DNA from: DATAWZ01 sp036266975
GTDB taxonomy: Bacteria; Actinomycetota; Thermoleophilia; Solirubrobacterales; Solirubrobacteraceae
DNA: 64,000 bases
Assembly: GCA_036266975.1 (NCBI GenBank)
Contig: DATAWZ010000074.1
Location: 19,148 to 83,147, forward strand
Reading direction: 5' to 3'
This document shows, piece after piece, positions 49,838 through 59,703 of this stretch. The translations under genes were made by a program, and so were the position numbers. The notes beneath the pieces were generated by a model. That model worked only from the letters and a program-made list of their open reading frames with translations. It was not told where the DNA came from and did not search any database. The first letter of the stretch is position 1, and each line of letters begins with the position of its first letter.

Positions 49838-50035
49838 CCGACAGGAACAACCTTCCCGGCCACTGGCATGGCCTATCTGGGCGTCCCCGCCCCGTTTGGA
49901 CATGACGCTCTCGAACCTGCGATCGGCATCGGGCGGGAGCCCGGCTCCCAGTTTCTGACGGGCATCTCTGGCGTGATACCTCCTGCCCCGCAACGCGCGG
50001 GATCCGCGATGCAAGGATTCGCGCCGGATGCCCGG

Positions 50036-50428
50036 TCAGGCTGACGGCTGAGCGCGCTGGGCGATGTGTCGCAGCTTCTTGTCTAGCGTGAGTAGCGCCG
50101 AGTCGGTCACGATCGCCGTCGCGAGCGACATGGCGTCCGGGAGCCGCAGCGACTGATGTTCGGCTCGTAGCGCGGCCGCGCGCCGAGCGACCGCGCGATC
50201 GATCGGGACGATCGAGATCCCGGCTGCGTCGAAGAACTCATCGACGATCGCGTCGGTGCCTTGTTGCAGCGGGCGCACGATGTTCTCGGCGTATACCGTC
50301 GCTGGCGCGAGCAGCTCGTCGCCGGCCGCTAACCGTGGCCGCAGCTCCGCCACTGCCGTGGCGTGTTGATCGTCCCCGGGGTCGAGGAACGCGATCACGA
50401 TGTCTGCGTCCAGCGCTACGCGCGCCAC
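50036..50428 (-). CDS. vapC: PIN-domain toxin (VapC-like)
   Basis: 130 residues from ATG 50428. Acids: VALDADIVIAFLD (Asp8), ATVYAENIVRPL (Glu), LRLPDAMSLATAI (Asp near 97) and LLTLDKKLRHIA (Asp near 115). The partner antitoxin gene overlaps its start by 13 bases. Confidence 0.85.
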   Translation of the reverse strand: MARVALDADIVIAFLDPGDDQHATAVAELRPRLAAGDELLAPATVYAENIVRPLQQGTDAIVDEFFDAAGISIVPIDRAVARRAAALRAEHQSLRLPDAMSLATAIVTDSALLTLDKKLRHIAQRAQPSA

Positions 50429-50637
50429 TCGTCACGCAGTCGATCGACATAACCGCGCGGGTACGTGCCGGCCGGAAGACTGCCCGCATAGCGATCGATG
50501 ACGTCTTCGGCACGCTCGACCTCGATCCGACCACGGCCGGTCGCCCGGATGACGACCTCGTCCCCTGCGGCCAGGCCGGCATCCTTGAGCACGCTCACGG
50601 GGAGTGTGACCTGGTGTTTTCGGGAAACCCTGCTCAT
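50416..50637 (-). CDS. AbrB/SpoVT-type antitoxin
   Basis: 73 residues from ATG 50637. Swapped-hairpin AbrB fold: MSRVSRKHQVTLPVSVLKDA then GLAAGDEVVIRATGRGRIEV. The C-terminal part (ERAEDVIDRYAGSL, YVDRLRDEW) would bind the PIN toxin. This is a different antitoxin class from the other two pairs in the window. Confidence 0.85.
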   Translation of the reverse strand: MSRVSRKHQVTLPVSVLKDAGLAAGDEVVIRATGRGRIEVERAEDVIDRYAGSLPAGTYPRGYVDRLRDEWRA

Positions 50638-50638
50638 C

Positions 50639-50666
50639 GCTTTACCATTCTAACAGGGCGTAAAGC
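50639..50666. promoter_or_regulatory. GCTTTAC-N14-GTAAAGC operator candidate
   Basis: Perfect 7-bp arms separated by 14 bases, directly upstream of the AbrB-type antitoxin start and AT-rich relative to its surroundings. Confidence 0.55.
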
Positions 50667-50829
50667 GAGACTCGGGGCGCCGGCAGTCGCCGTCGCCTTT
50701 TCGCTGGCCTACCTCGGCGTTATTCTGCGACTCCCGCGACGCAACGGCCAGGCTCTTGTTCTGTGCGATAGACAGACCTCAAGCTGAAGAAATCCGGCGC
50801 CGCGAAGGAATCGGGGTTGACCGTCTTCG

Positions 50830-51110
50830 GTGGTACTCCGAACCGTTCAGCCCGAGCAGGGTGACCTTGGCGAGCTGCCGTCAGCTTCGACACGTCCCAC
50901 GACCACAGCTCGTTCGGCCGCTCGGCCAGCAAGCTCGGGCTTGGCGTAGGGCCCGTGGGTGAGCTGATCGCGCCGTTCGCGCACACCACGGTGGCGGCCA
51001 GCGAGGATCGGGTACGTCGTGGGGGTCGAGCACAGGTAGGTGCCCTCGTCCAAGAAGTGTCGCCCAGACCTCCTCCGGGGAGCCGTCGACGACCGGAGTG
51101 CACCTCGAGA
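50830..51110 (-). pseudogene. IS3-family transposase remnant
   Basis: Frame pieces on the minus strand read GSPEEVWATLL, then DEGTYLCSTPTTYPILAG, RGVRERRDQLTHGPYAKPEL and LLAERPNELWSWDVSKL, the order found in IS3 OrfB just before the first catalytic Asp (W-D). At least two frameshifts separate the pieces, and the catalytic core and OrfA are missing. A dead fragment. Confidence 0.68.
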
Positions 51111-51609
51111 CCTGCTGGCGCTGGGGCCCTGACACCGCGGAGCATCCCCCGCCCCGGGCATGCCCCTGCTCAGCGAGACGATGCAGCGGCCACCAAGCCG
51201 CCCGCCCCGCCCGCGACTTCGGCGGCGGTGGGCGCCAAACGCTCAGTGAGACCTGCCTTCAGTCGGCGACGAGCATCTCGACGCGGGCGACGGGTGCCCT
51301 GGAATGCGCGGATCTCGAGTGCGTCATGTCTCGGTCCGCCTGCGCGGCGCGCGAGGGCACCGCTGAGGCACGGATCCCGCGCGAAGCAGGGCGAGGGCTC
51401 ATGCCTCGGCATGCTCGCCGCGTTGAGACCAGGCCGACCGCAAGGTGCGCAGCGATGCCGGGGCCGCCCTGGCGCATGTTCAGGGAACCGTTCTGCGATA
51501 GAGGCCGCCGGTGTCGCACGGGCAGTAGGATGGCATTGCGGCCCGCATGAATCCCGCCGACGATGGGCCAGTGGCTCGCGCGTCTGGGGCGAGCAGCCGC
51601 CGAGCGACG
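51111..51609. other. Stretch without recognisable gene
   Basis: About 500 bases between the IS3 remnant and a decayed membrane-protein gene. Frames on both strands are Arg/Pro-rich and lack similarity to anything I know. It may hold unrecognisable remains of the IS element. Confidence 0.45.
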
Positions 51610-52290
51610 ATGCGCGCGGGCATGGCGGTCCTACTGCCGGTCGTGGCGTTCGACATCGCCGGGCCGATCGTCGTGCAAGGCGTCGCGGTCACCAGGGCGC
51701 CCGCCTGACCGTCGCCCTCGCGGTCAGCGGCGCCCTGCCGGCAGCTTGGATCCTGGCGGGCATGTTCTCGCGACGCCGTGGGTGTGTTCGTGCTGTCCAG
51801 CATCATGCTGGCCACCCTGATAGGACTCGCCACCGGTAGCGGCTGCCTGTATCGCTTGGACGGTGCCATCCTCACCGGGGTCTTCGGCCTGGTGTGTCTG
51901 GGACCGTTGTCGACACCCTGGCCGCTGATGTTCCACTTTGCGCTGACCTCGAACGGTGGGGCGGAGTCACAGAGACGGACAGATCTCGCTGATCGGTGGC
52001 GATATGGGGCGTTTCGCCGGGTGTTCGTCATCATGACCGTGGCCTCGGGGGTGGCCTTCGTTCTCCAGGCGGCCATCAGCGTGGCGATCATCGAGGTGTC
52101 TTCAACCGACAAGACGTTCCTGATCAACAAGATGCTTCCCTATCTCTTCCTCGCCGTCCTCGGGGTCTGGACGCCCGTCTACGGGATGCGTGGCAAGCGG
52201 CGAGGGGAGGCGGCCGGCGCCGGCAGAGCATCAGCTCTTTCCCAGCAGCAAGGCGGCGCGCCGGCTCCGGGCCGCACGCCGCCCAATTGA
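51610..52290 (+). pseudogene. Frameshifted polytopic membrane protein gene (VC0807-like)
   Basis: Three segments in two frames join into one membrane protein: GMAVLLPVVAFDIAGPIVV from ATG 51610, LTVALAVSGALPAAWILAGM in the -1 frame from about 51706, and VFVLSSIMLATLIGLATGSG through MLPYLFLAVLGVWTPVYG from about 51778. The combined product would have six helices and about 225 residues, similar to uncharacterised VC0807-type proteins. Two indels make it inactive unless they are sequence errors. Confidence 0.65.
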
Positions 52291-52562
52291 CGAATGGTCG
52301 GCTGCACGGTTCCGGGGCAGCGTGTGCGTGCCGCTCCCACGAGCCTGAGTCGGACTGCAACCAGAACGGGCGCATCGTGCTGTTCGCCTGAGCGGGGCGC
52401 ACCGTCGTCGGCGAAGGCGACCGTGCGCGCTCGACGGCACTCGCCCGACACAGGCGCGTGCTGGGTCGCCAATAGGGGACGCGAGCGTCGCGCTTGCGCG
52501 AGGGTGGAAGCGACCGCCGGGGCTCCTCTACGACTGCCAACGCGTTGCTGTAGCCGTTCTCC

Positions 52563-53170
52563 CTACTCTAGGGGTACTCGATCGGAGGTTCGTACGTCAG
52601 TCAACAGCGCCACGAAGGCGCCGAGTCGGATGCCCCATTCGAGCAGCCGCCTGACCCTCTCGAAGGCCCACGGGTTGTAGTTGCCGGTGAACAGTGTGGT
52701 GGGGTAGCCGAGATAGAGGCCGATCACGCCGAGGAACCGCCCCGGGGATGACGCAGATGTCGAGTGCGATCACCCATAGCGGGTTGAGCAGGATCCGCAG
52801 CCGCGGGATCTCCCTGCGTGTACTGGAAGTGAAGACGGATCGGGTAATCGGCGTCGTCTTCCATCCCGGTCCAGGCTCGGTGTCTGTGACGCCGTGACAT
52901 GGGCCTGAACTTTCGCGGTGAAGCGGATCACCTGGGTGACGTAGTCGTAGGAGTCTCCCGCACCTTGCCGCTCGCCGCCACGGTGAACCAGATCGTGATC
53001 ACGTGGAACCACGCTACGATGTTCCGCCCGATCGCGTACAACTCGATATTGATGGCGGTGAACGGTCGGATGAGAAACGCGAGCCTCTTCTGCGCGCCCG
53101 GAGGGCCGGCGACCTCGACCGAGGCCACCGGCGTGTCGGCTGCGATCGTCGTCTGCTCCGATCTGCGGTT
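52563..53170 (-). pseudogene. Decayed DUF4389 membrane protein gene
   Basis: Minus-strand pieces: RLAFLIRPFTAINIELYAIG and RNIVAWFHVITIWFTVAASG, then SYDYVTQVIRFTAKVQAHVT in another frame, then PRLRILLNPLWVIALDICVI, then FLGVIGLYLGYPTTLFTGNY with NPWAFERVRRLLEWGIRLGA, ending at TAG 52563. The repeated pattern of hydrophobic stretch, FTG, an aromatic-rich helix and a final LTD matches two-domain DUF4389 membrane proteins. At least three frameshifts are needed. Confidence 0.62.
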
Positions 53171-53925
53171 GAGCTGAGCGCTTCCAGCGGTCCGCGTTAT
53201 TGGCTTCCGCGCCGGGCCCCCCGCGGGGCGCCCCAAGATACCTGCCCAGGGCAAGGCGGATCTCGATCAGTCCACTGCGCCTCCGATGCGGTCGCACCTC
53301 GCGGATCAAGGCTGGGCGCCGGTCGGCGCGCCCGCTTCGGCGGCAGGAGCAGCAGCGCGACCCCGACCCGTGTCGACAAGCGGTCATCACCGCGCGAAAT
53401 GGGCGAGGAGACCGTGCGCTTCGCGCGACGTGCGGGCGCGATGGGGAGAGGGCGCCCGGGTGCGGGAGCCGGAACTGCCGGTGGATCGCCCGAGGCGCTC
53501 ACACGCGAGCCCCCCGTCGTTCGACCAGGGGATATTGCCCCTCATATTCGTGCTGGCTTGACGGGTGGACCGCCGGGCTCGGAGGGGTCCTGGGCGGATG
53601 CAGTCAAGGCTTCCTGTGACCTTCAGGCGTCCGCGCTCGTCTGGCAGCTACCGGCCGCGCCGCGCCGCATCAGCGTCAGGGCACCCACGCGCCGACGCGC
53701 ATCAGGTGCGCACGGGTTCGGCCTGTGTCCCGGAGTCGCCTGCGTGCGTCCTTCGCGTGTGCCGGAAGGTGTCGGCGCGATGTGGACCAGATGTCGCTTT
53801 ACACCGTCCTGCTGAGCGCGTACCTTGACAGCAATAGTGTCCGTGCGTGACTTTGCGCACAATGTTTGCCGGGTGTGCCGGCGCGACGCCGTGCGCGGGG
53901 ATTGCTCGAGAGACGAGGAGGACTG
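53171..53925. other. 755-base stretch without recognisable gene
   Basis: Between the DUF4389 relic and the permease gene. Several frames of 70-270 codons exist on both strands, but all are Arg/Ala/Pro-rich and unlike known families. A GACGAGGAGGACTG ribosome site for the permease ends it. No repeat copy detected. Confidence 0.45.
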
Positions 53926-55689
53926 ATGGCTGATGCCGCTGTAGCACTGCCACCACATTCCCCCACACGGCTCGACGCCGACGGCCTTGACCGGGGAGTC
54001 GGCTTCCTGGGGCTCCTCTGGGCTTCCGAGACGTCAATCATCGGCTCCGGCTGGCTCTTCGGAGCGCTGGGCGCCGCTGTGATCGCTGGGCCGTCGGCGA
54101 TCCTCGGCTGGGTCCTCGGCTCGGTGATCATCCTGGTCCTCGCCTTGGTGCACGCCGAACTGGGGGGGCTGTTCCCGGTCAGTGGTGGCACCAGCCGCTT
54201 CCCGCACTACGCGTTCGGCAGCTTCGCGGGCGCGACCTTCGGCTGGGCCTCCTACCTCCAGGCAGCCAGCGTGGCGCCGATCGAGGTGCTGGCCGCGGTC
54301 CAGTACCTCTCCACCGCGCACTGGGCGCGGAAGTTCTTCCACGTCAACGCCGCCGCGGGCGCCGCCGGCGGCACGCTCCACGGCTTCGGCTACCTGGCCG
54401 CGGCGATCCTGCTGCTCCTGTTCGTGATCCTGAACATCGTCGGCATCCGCTACTTCGCCAGGATCAACAGCGCGATCACCACCTGGAAGGTGGCCGTCCC
54501 GGTGGTCACCGTCCTGATCCTGCTGATCGGGCACTTCCACGGTTCGAACTTCGGCCACGCCGCCGGGGGGTTCTTCACCAGCCACGACGCGTTCAAGAAC
54601 ATCCTGCTGACGCTGCCCGCTGGGATCATCTTCTCGTTGCTGGGCTTCGAGCAGGCGGTACAGATCGGCGGGGAGGCTGCCAATCCGGGGCGTGACCTCC
54701 CGCGCGCGGTGATCCTGTCGATCATCATCGGCGCGCTTCTCTACATCCTCATCGAGGTAGCGTTCATCGGGGCGCTCAAGCCGGGCGTGCTCACGGCCAA
54801 CGGCGGATGGCTCGGTCTCGGCACGAGCAAGAGCACGGTCGCTGGAAAGCTCGCGGCCGGCCCCTTCTTCACCCTGGTCAGCATCGCGGGGATCTCCTGG
54901 CTGGCGACGGTGCTGAGGGTCGACGCGGTGATCTCCCCGGGCGGCACCGGGCTGATGTATGAGACGGCCTCCGCGCGGCTGTCGTTCGGCCTCAGCAAGA
55001 ACGGGTTCGTCCCAAGGCCCTTCGAGAGCGTGAGTGCCGCGCGCGTCCCCGTGTTCGGGGTGATCATCGCCACCCTGGTGGGGATCCTGTCCCTGCTCCC
55101 GTTCCCGAGCTGGGCCAAGCTGGTCGGCATCGTCACGAGTGCCTCGGTGTTCATGTACGCAGGAGCGCCGGTCGCGCTCGGCGCGATGCGCCGGCAGAAG
55201 CCGGACCTGCCGCGGACCTACAGGCTGCCGTGGGCCGGGATCCTCGCGCCGCTGGCGTTCGCCGGTGCGGGGTGGGTGATCCTGTTCTCGGGCTGGCAGG
55301 TGTACAGCACGCTGGTCATCGCCCTGCTGATCGGATACGCGCTGATCGGGGTGTCCTACGCGGCCAAGCTGAACCCGCGGGCTCCGGCCATGGACTGGCA
55401 GGCCGCGCCGTGGATCATCACGTGGATCGTCGGCATGGGAGTCATCTGCTACATCAGCTCGTTCGGCCCCGGCGGAATCATCGGCGGCATCGGGATCTTC
55501 AAGCACGTCCTCGACAAAGGCGGCACCGATCCAACGTCGCTGGGTCCCAACGGCTCGGTCTACTGGTCGATCATCATCTCGGCGGTTTTCAGCCTGATCA
55601 TCTACTACTGGGCGATCGCCACCAGGCTACCCGAGCACAAGGTCGATGAATACGTGCGCGACGTGTACCCCCCGCCGGTGGGCGAGTAG
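53926..55689 (+). CDS. APC-family amino acid/polyamine permease
   Basis: 587 residues from ATG 53926 with GAGGAGG upstream. Twelve or more membrane helices. LLWASETSIIGSGWLFGALG in helix 1 is the unwound substrate-binding region of the APC fold (GSG), FSLLGFEQAVQIGGEAANPG in helix 6 is the second family signature, and SVFMYAGAPVALGAMRRQKP follows helix 10. Imports an amino acid, amine or related compound by proton symport. It is the only intact large gene between 50.7 and 56.2 kb and may have arrived separately. Confidence 0.9.
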   Translation: MADAAVALPPHSPTRLDADGLDRGVGFLGLLWASETSIIGSGWLFGALGAAVIAGPSAILGWVLGSVIILVLALVHAELGGLFPVSGGTSRFPHYAFGSFAGATFGWASYLQAASVAPIEVLAAVQYLSTAHWARKFFHVNAAAGAAGGTLHGFGYLAAAILLLLFVILNIVGIRYFARINSAITTWKVAVPVVTVLILLIGHFHGSNFGHAAGGFFTSHDAFKNILLTLPAGIIFSLLGFEQAVQIGGEAANPGRDLPRAVILSIIIGALLYILIEVAFIGALKPGVLTANGGWLGLGTSKSTVAGKLAAGPFFTLVSIAGISWLATVLRVDAVISPGGTGLMYETASARLSFGLSKNGFVPRPFESVSAARVPVFGVIIATLVGILSLLPFPSWAKLVGIVTSASVFMYAGAPVALGAMRRQKPDLPRTYRLPWAGILAPLAFAGAGWVILFSGWQVYSTLVIALLIGYALIGVSYAAKLNPRAPAMDWQAAPWIITWIVGMGVICYISSFGPGGIIGGIGIFKHVLDKGGTDPTSLGPNGSVYWSIIISAVFSLIIYYWAIATRLPEHKVDEYVRDVYPPPVGE

Positions 55690-56234
55690 CGCCTACTCAT
55701 CCGCTCGAGCCCGCGCCGCCGCGACGACGCGCTGCCCTCGGGCACTACGGGTGAGGGGGTGTTTGGCGCATGCCGGAGCCCTCGGGAGCCAACCGCCGCC
55801 CGGCTTCCAGGAACCACGGCGAACCGGTCTCCTCGTTCAGGCCCGTCGCTCTGGCGACCGCCTCGATCCTGCCACGCCCATGAGAGGACGCCTCCGCGGC
55901 GGCCCACAACCGCCGCCGGTTCCGAAACGGCGTCGTTCACCTCCACTACCGCGCAAGCGTCTGACCGAGCCGGCAACGCGAGGCCAGGCAAAGACCTGCT
56001 CTCGCGACCGCGCGACCGCGCGAGCATCTGGCTGGCTCGCCGCAGCGACCCGCTCAGCGCGGATCTCGGGCACGTCCCGGCTTCGACGGCGCGAAAACCT
56101 CGCGGTGAGCGCTCAGGCACCCTTCCCGCGCGAAGCGGGTGTGGGCAGGTTCGTCGAGCAGATGCGCGGCGAAACGTGAGAGCAGGTCTCGGTTGCTGTG
56201 GCAGCACCCGAGAGCGTGCCGTAAGGGGATCCCA
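55690..56234. other. 545-base stretch without recognisable gene
   Basis: Lies between the permease and a converging cupin gene. Frames on both strands are low-complexity Arg-rich. No clear terminator hairpin was picked out and no similarity to the dispersed repeat was noted. Confidence 0.45.
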
Positions 56235-56711
56235 TTACGAGGCGCAGCCCGGGTCAGCATCGAACGCTGCGGCAATGAGGTCAGTCAACGGCCCGTCGCT
56301 GCCGCTGGGGAACGCCAGTCGGGCGGTCGGGGCGGTCACGGCGAGCGTGGTGCCCGTGTCGGGGTAGCTGACGATGTCGGGGAAGTTCACCTCGGATATG
56401 AAGAGGAGCCGGCAGGGCTCCGAGGAGGCGTTGCGCACCCGGTGTGCGCCCTCAGGGCCGCACGGGAACGAGACGACCTCGCCTGGCTGCAACTCACGAA
56501 GCCCGGCGGGCATACGCAGCTCCGGTGTGCCGCTGAGCACAATCAACAGCTCCTCGTTGGCGTGATGAAAGTGGTAGGGGCTGCTGAGCGTGCCTGACGC
56601 GAGCTCGACGATGCTCGCGCCGAGGCGCTGCGAGCCCGCGGCCGCGGCCAGCCTGGCGACGCGGCTGCCGCCTCTGTCCCCCTGCCACTCGGGTTCGAAC
56701 GCGTTGCTCAT
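56235..56711 (-). CDS. Cupin-domain protein
   Basis: 158 residues from ATG 56711. Cupin motifs: SPYHFHHANEELLIVLSGTP (His, His, Glu) and FPCGPEGAHRVRNAS (His), which can bind a metal. Preceded by an Ala-rich helix and followed by a 50-residue tail. Function unknown. An upstream extension of the frame overlaps the repeat region and is unlikely to be coding. Confidence 0.83.
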   Translation of the reverse strand: MSNAFEPEWQGDRGGSRVARLAAAAGSQRLGASIVELASGTLSSPYHFHHANEELLIVLSGTPELRMPAGLRELQPGEVVSFPCGPEGAHRVRNASSEPCRLLFISEVNFPDIVSYPDTGTTLAVTAPTARLAFPSGSDGPLTDLIAAAFDADPGCAS

Positions 56712-56984
56712 GCGCTGGCACCATAACGCCGCGGGCAGCTGGCGAGGCCCGGGCTGCAGCGCGTACGACCGTGGGCACCCGCTTGGGTCGGCGGCCCGCA
56801 ACGGGAACCATGTGCGGGAAGGTCGACCGAATGCCCGAGCGACGACCGTCCGCGAGACATGCCGTCCCGCAAGCCCCCGCCCGGTGGCCTGTCCCGGTAA
56901 CGAGGCGCTATAGCGACGGCCTTGGCGCGTCGCCGTGCCCGTGCTCGAGCAAAAGCAGGTCGGCAACCCCCACGGCGGCTACGC

Positions 56985-57376
56985 CCTGCTCCTCGCCAGA
57001 AGCGGGACCGATGGTCTTGAGGAACGGACCGCCAACGCCGAAGGCGCTCATCGATGCCCCCGAGGCCCGGCAATCCCTTTTGGTCCCGCGCTCGCGGCGA
57101 CCGGACGATCGAGTTCAACGGCAAGGAATCGTCCGCATCCGGCCTCGGCTCCGGGTGACGCCGCGGGCGAGTGCTTTCCGGAAAAGCGCTCGTCCGGTCC
57201 TCGGCGCCGTGCGGTGGCGGCCGGCTTGCGCCATCGCCCATCTGCAGGCGCGCGTAGGCCCGGAAGCTGACGCGTGCATTGTTCGCGTCGCCCTCGCAGA
57301 GCCGACGATGCCGATGGCGACGAACCGCACGCGGGCTCGCCGCGGAATCGGCGCCGCGATTGACGATCGCATTCGC
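56985..57376 (-). repeat. Dispersed repeat, copy B
   Basis: Reverse-oriented copy of 48598-48990, about 85-90% identical by eye over 260 bases, with the same starting core (GATGCGATCGTC-like, here AATGCGATCGTC on the minus strand at 57376). Both copies contain CTTTTCCGGAAAGC and GAACTCGATCGTCCGGTCGC. The two copies enclose about 8 kb. Confidence 0.75.
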
Positions 57377-57972
57377 CCGGGAGGAGGCGCGCACCGGTCG
57401 CAGACTCGCACGCCTCGTACGCGACGAAGGACTCGTGGGCTCGCCGGGGCCCGCGCGAGCTCAGGGCCAACCTCGGGCGGGCGCGGGCTTGGGTCTCGAG
57501 GCCGAGCGGGCGTCGGATGATCTCCTCGACGCCTAAATCGAGCTGCTCGCCATTACGTCCGGCTCGCGGTTGGCGATGTGTAGCGGGTCATCAAGGCCGT
57601 ATTTGTGCGCCCATAAGGCCAGGCAGGCCCGGCTCGAGCCGCCCAACCGTCTCCCTGAGGCCGGCCCGCAGGCGAGCGAGCGCACGGCGTGGCTTGAAGG
57701 TATCGACGCCCCTGTCCCGGGAGCGGGCGCTGAATTCGCCACGCCGCGCCGCGCAATGTTCGCACTGGGTTCGCACGACTTACCGCGCGCGGGAGAATCT
57801 GCCGGCCTCGACGGGTCGAATCCCGCATGGATACTGGGGAGCGCCCTGGCGGAGGGCTCGCTCGACCCCTTCCATGGATCTGCGGGGGCTCGGCCGGAGC
57901 GTGCCGACGCACCGCAGGCGGCCCGAGCAGAAACTGGCCTTTGAGTAGGGCCTTTCTGCGCCAGCCAAGCCA
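57377..57972. other. Stretch before tRNA-Thr without recognisable gene
   Basis: About 600 bases on the 3' side of the tRNA gene. A 124-codon frame (57570-57944, +) and several minus frames show no known family. This is where an integrase gene would be expected if an element had inserted at the tRNA; none is seen. Confidence 0.45.
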
Positions 57973-58045
<73 letters not shown>

Positions 58046-58125
58046 AACGGGATCGCACTGTAGCGTGCGCGAGCGCCCGCAGGCGGCCCCACCGGAGGCG
58101 AGGCCGCCACGGCGCGCTTGGGGGC

Positions 58126-58569
58126 TCAGTGGGCCGTGGGAACGCGGTCGCCCGGCGTCACCGTCTGCACGGGAACGCCCATGCCCGCGACCTTGCGAGG
58201 CAAGTCCAGCCGCAGCCAGCGCGACAGGCGAACGCTGAGGGTCGAGATGATGACTTCGTCGAATCCGCGCAGGTTGAGCGCATCGGCGACGGCGGCCACT
58301 GGATCGGCCTCGCCCAGGATGCTCTCCACCGGGCTGCCCGCGGCCTCGGTCAGCAGCGGCGTCGCCTCGGCGATGACCCTTTCGGCGGCATCACCCCCGC
58401 TGTGCTCGGGATCCACGAGCCGATCGAGCCCCTGGGCCCCGTTGGGCACCAGCAGCGTGAACGTGGCGGGACCTGCGGCGGCGCGCTCGCGAACGGCCTC
58501 GAGCAACGGCTGCGTCGCAGCGGTCTTGTGGGCCACGATGAGCACGCGAGCCGGGTTGGAGGACTCCAT
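58126..58569 (-). CDS. Universal-stress-like/Rossmann-fold hypothetical protein
   Basis: 147 residues from ATG 58569, preceded by AAAGGAGCG. VLIVAHKTAATQPLLEAVRE at the N-terminus, FTLLVPNGAQGLDRLVDPEH, and GFDEVIISTLSVRLSRWLRL with DLPRKVAGMGVPVQTVTPGD near the end resemble a UspA-type nucleotide-binding fold, although the GxxG phosphate loop is not intact. Similar proteins are common and unassigned in actinobacteria. Confidence 0.7.
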   Translation of the reverse strand: MESSNPARVLIVAHKTAATQPLLEAVRERAAAGPATFTLLVPNGAQGLDRLVDPEHSGGDAAERVIAEATPLLTEAAGSPVESILGEADPVAAVADALNLRGFDEVIISTLSVRLSRWLRLDLPRKVAGMGVPVQTVTPGDRVPTAH

Positions 58570-58757
58570 GATTGGACGCTCCTTTCGCTGGACCGACCGA
58601 TCATCTCACCGTTGGGTCGTGGGCGCCAGACCTGTGGACGGACGTGCCGTCAGGCGGTGGTCGGCGCGTCGTTCGCTCCGCCGGCCGACTGGAACTTGGC
58701 GTGCGCCGGCTTGGTCGTCGTGCGCTTGGCCGTGGGGGTCTTGGCGCTCTAGTGTCG

Positions 58758-59654
58758 CTAGCCGGCGGTGGTCGTCTTCCTCGTGGCCGAAGGCGCGTGG
58801 GATTTCGTCGTCGTGGCGCCGGTGCCGGTGCCGGTCGCCGCGTGCTTGTGCCGGGTCGCCTGTTTCCTCTTGTTGGTGGCGGGCGCGCTGACCACGCTGG
58901 GCGTCGCCGTGGTCACCGAGGGAGTGGTCGTCACCGGCGTCGCTCGGCTGGGCTCGTCGAGATCCGCGCTGTCTGGTGTGGTGATCGAAGTGGGTGCCCC
59001 GATGCCCGGCGGCTTCAGGCCGAACACGGGGGGCCGCGCTCGCGGCGGGGCGAGCCGAGCGCCGAGCATCGCCTCGGCGATCGCCTGTCGCAGCGCGGGC
59101 GCCCGATCGGCGATCTGCGGACTGCCGCACGAGCCCGTCAGATGCGGCCAGATGCCCGCCGCGTACTGGACGACCACCGAGCGCGCCCGTGAGATCGGCA
59201 GGAAGAGGTCGCCCAGCAGCGCATCCTGTCCGCTCGAGCCCGGGTAGGGATAGCTGATGATCTCGGCAAGGGCGTTGCGACCCTGCCGCGTCACCGCCCA
59301 GTCGGAGGGATCCAGAGACGACACGAGGGCGTCCGTGCTCTCGGTGGGCTCGTAGGCGTACAGCACCGAGATCGACAGGTAACAGGGCCCGGCGATGTCC
59401 ACCAGTGCCAGCGAGCCGCGGGCGCCGAACAGATCTTCGCTCACGCCCCACCCGGGCGGTGTGGGGACACGCAGGTGCACCGTGCCGGCGGTGATGCGCA
59501 TCGCCCTCGCCGTCCGGACCATGGGCGCCGCGGTGGGAAAGCCTGCATTGGAGTCTCCGCCCGAGCTTCCGCAGCCACCGAGCGCGACCACGGACGCGGC
59601 GAGAACGAGCAGTCCGGCGGGCGATGCTCGCCGCGTGGATGGACAGGCCGACAT
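58758..59654 (-). CDS. Secreted lipoprotein with basic Thr/Lys tail
   Basis: 298 residues. Signal with lipobox VALGGC (Cys near 28). The central domain (about 45-205) is beta-rich (VHLRVPTPPGWGVSEDLFGA, LVDIAGPCYLSISVLYAYEP). The tail from 205 is rich in Thr, Lys, Ala and Pro, probably wall-associated. After its TAG the same frame continues, past a second TAG three codons on, for 33 more codons of identical Thr/Lys/Ala character before TGA near 58655. The original protein may therefore have been longer. No known family. Confidence 0.72.
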   Translation of the reverse strand: MSACPSTRRASPAGLLVLAASVVALGGCGSSGGDSNAGFPTAAPMVRTARAMRITAGTVHLRVPTPPGWGVSEDLFGARGSLALVDIAGPCYLSISVLYAYEPTESTDALVSSLDPSDWAVTRQGRNALAEIISYPYPGSSGQDALLGDLFLPISRARSVVVQYAAGIWPHLTGSCGSPQIADRAPALRQAIAEAMLGARLAPPRARPPVFGLKPPGIGAPTSITTPDSADLDEPSRATPVTTTPSVTTATPSVVSAPATNKRKQATRHKHAATGTGTGATTTKSHAPSATRKTTTAG

Positions 59655-59703
59655 CGCTTCTAGATTTTCACGCCCGCGGAGGCGCCGGCGCGAGGTCGAA
59701 AGA

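Noticed and set aside
45519..50700. Idea of an integron cassette array (small genes separated by repeats)
   Set aside because: No GTTRRRY core sites, no integrase, and genes point in both directions; the repeats are too long and irregular for attC sites.
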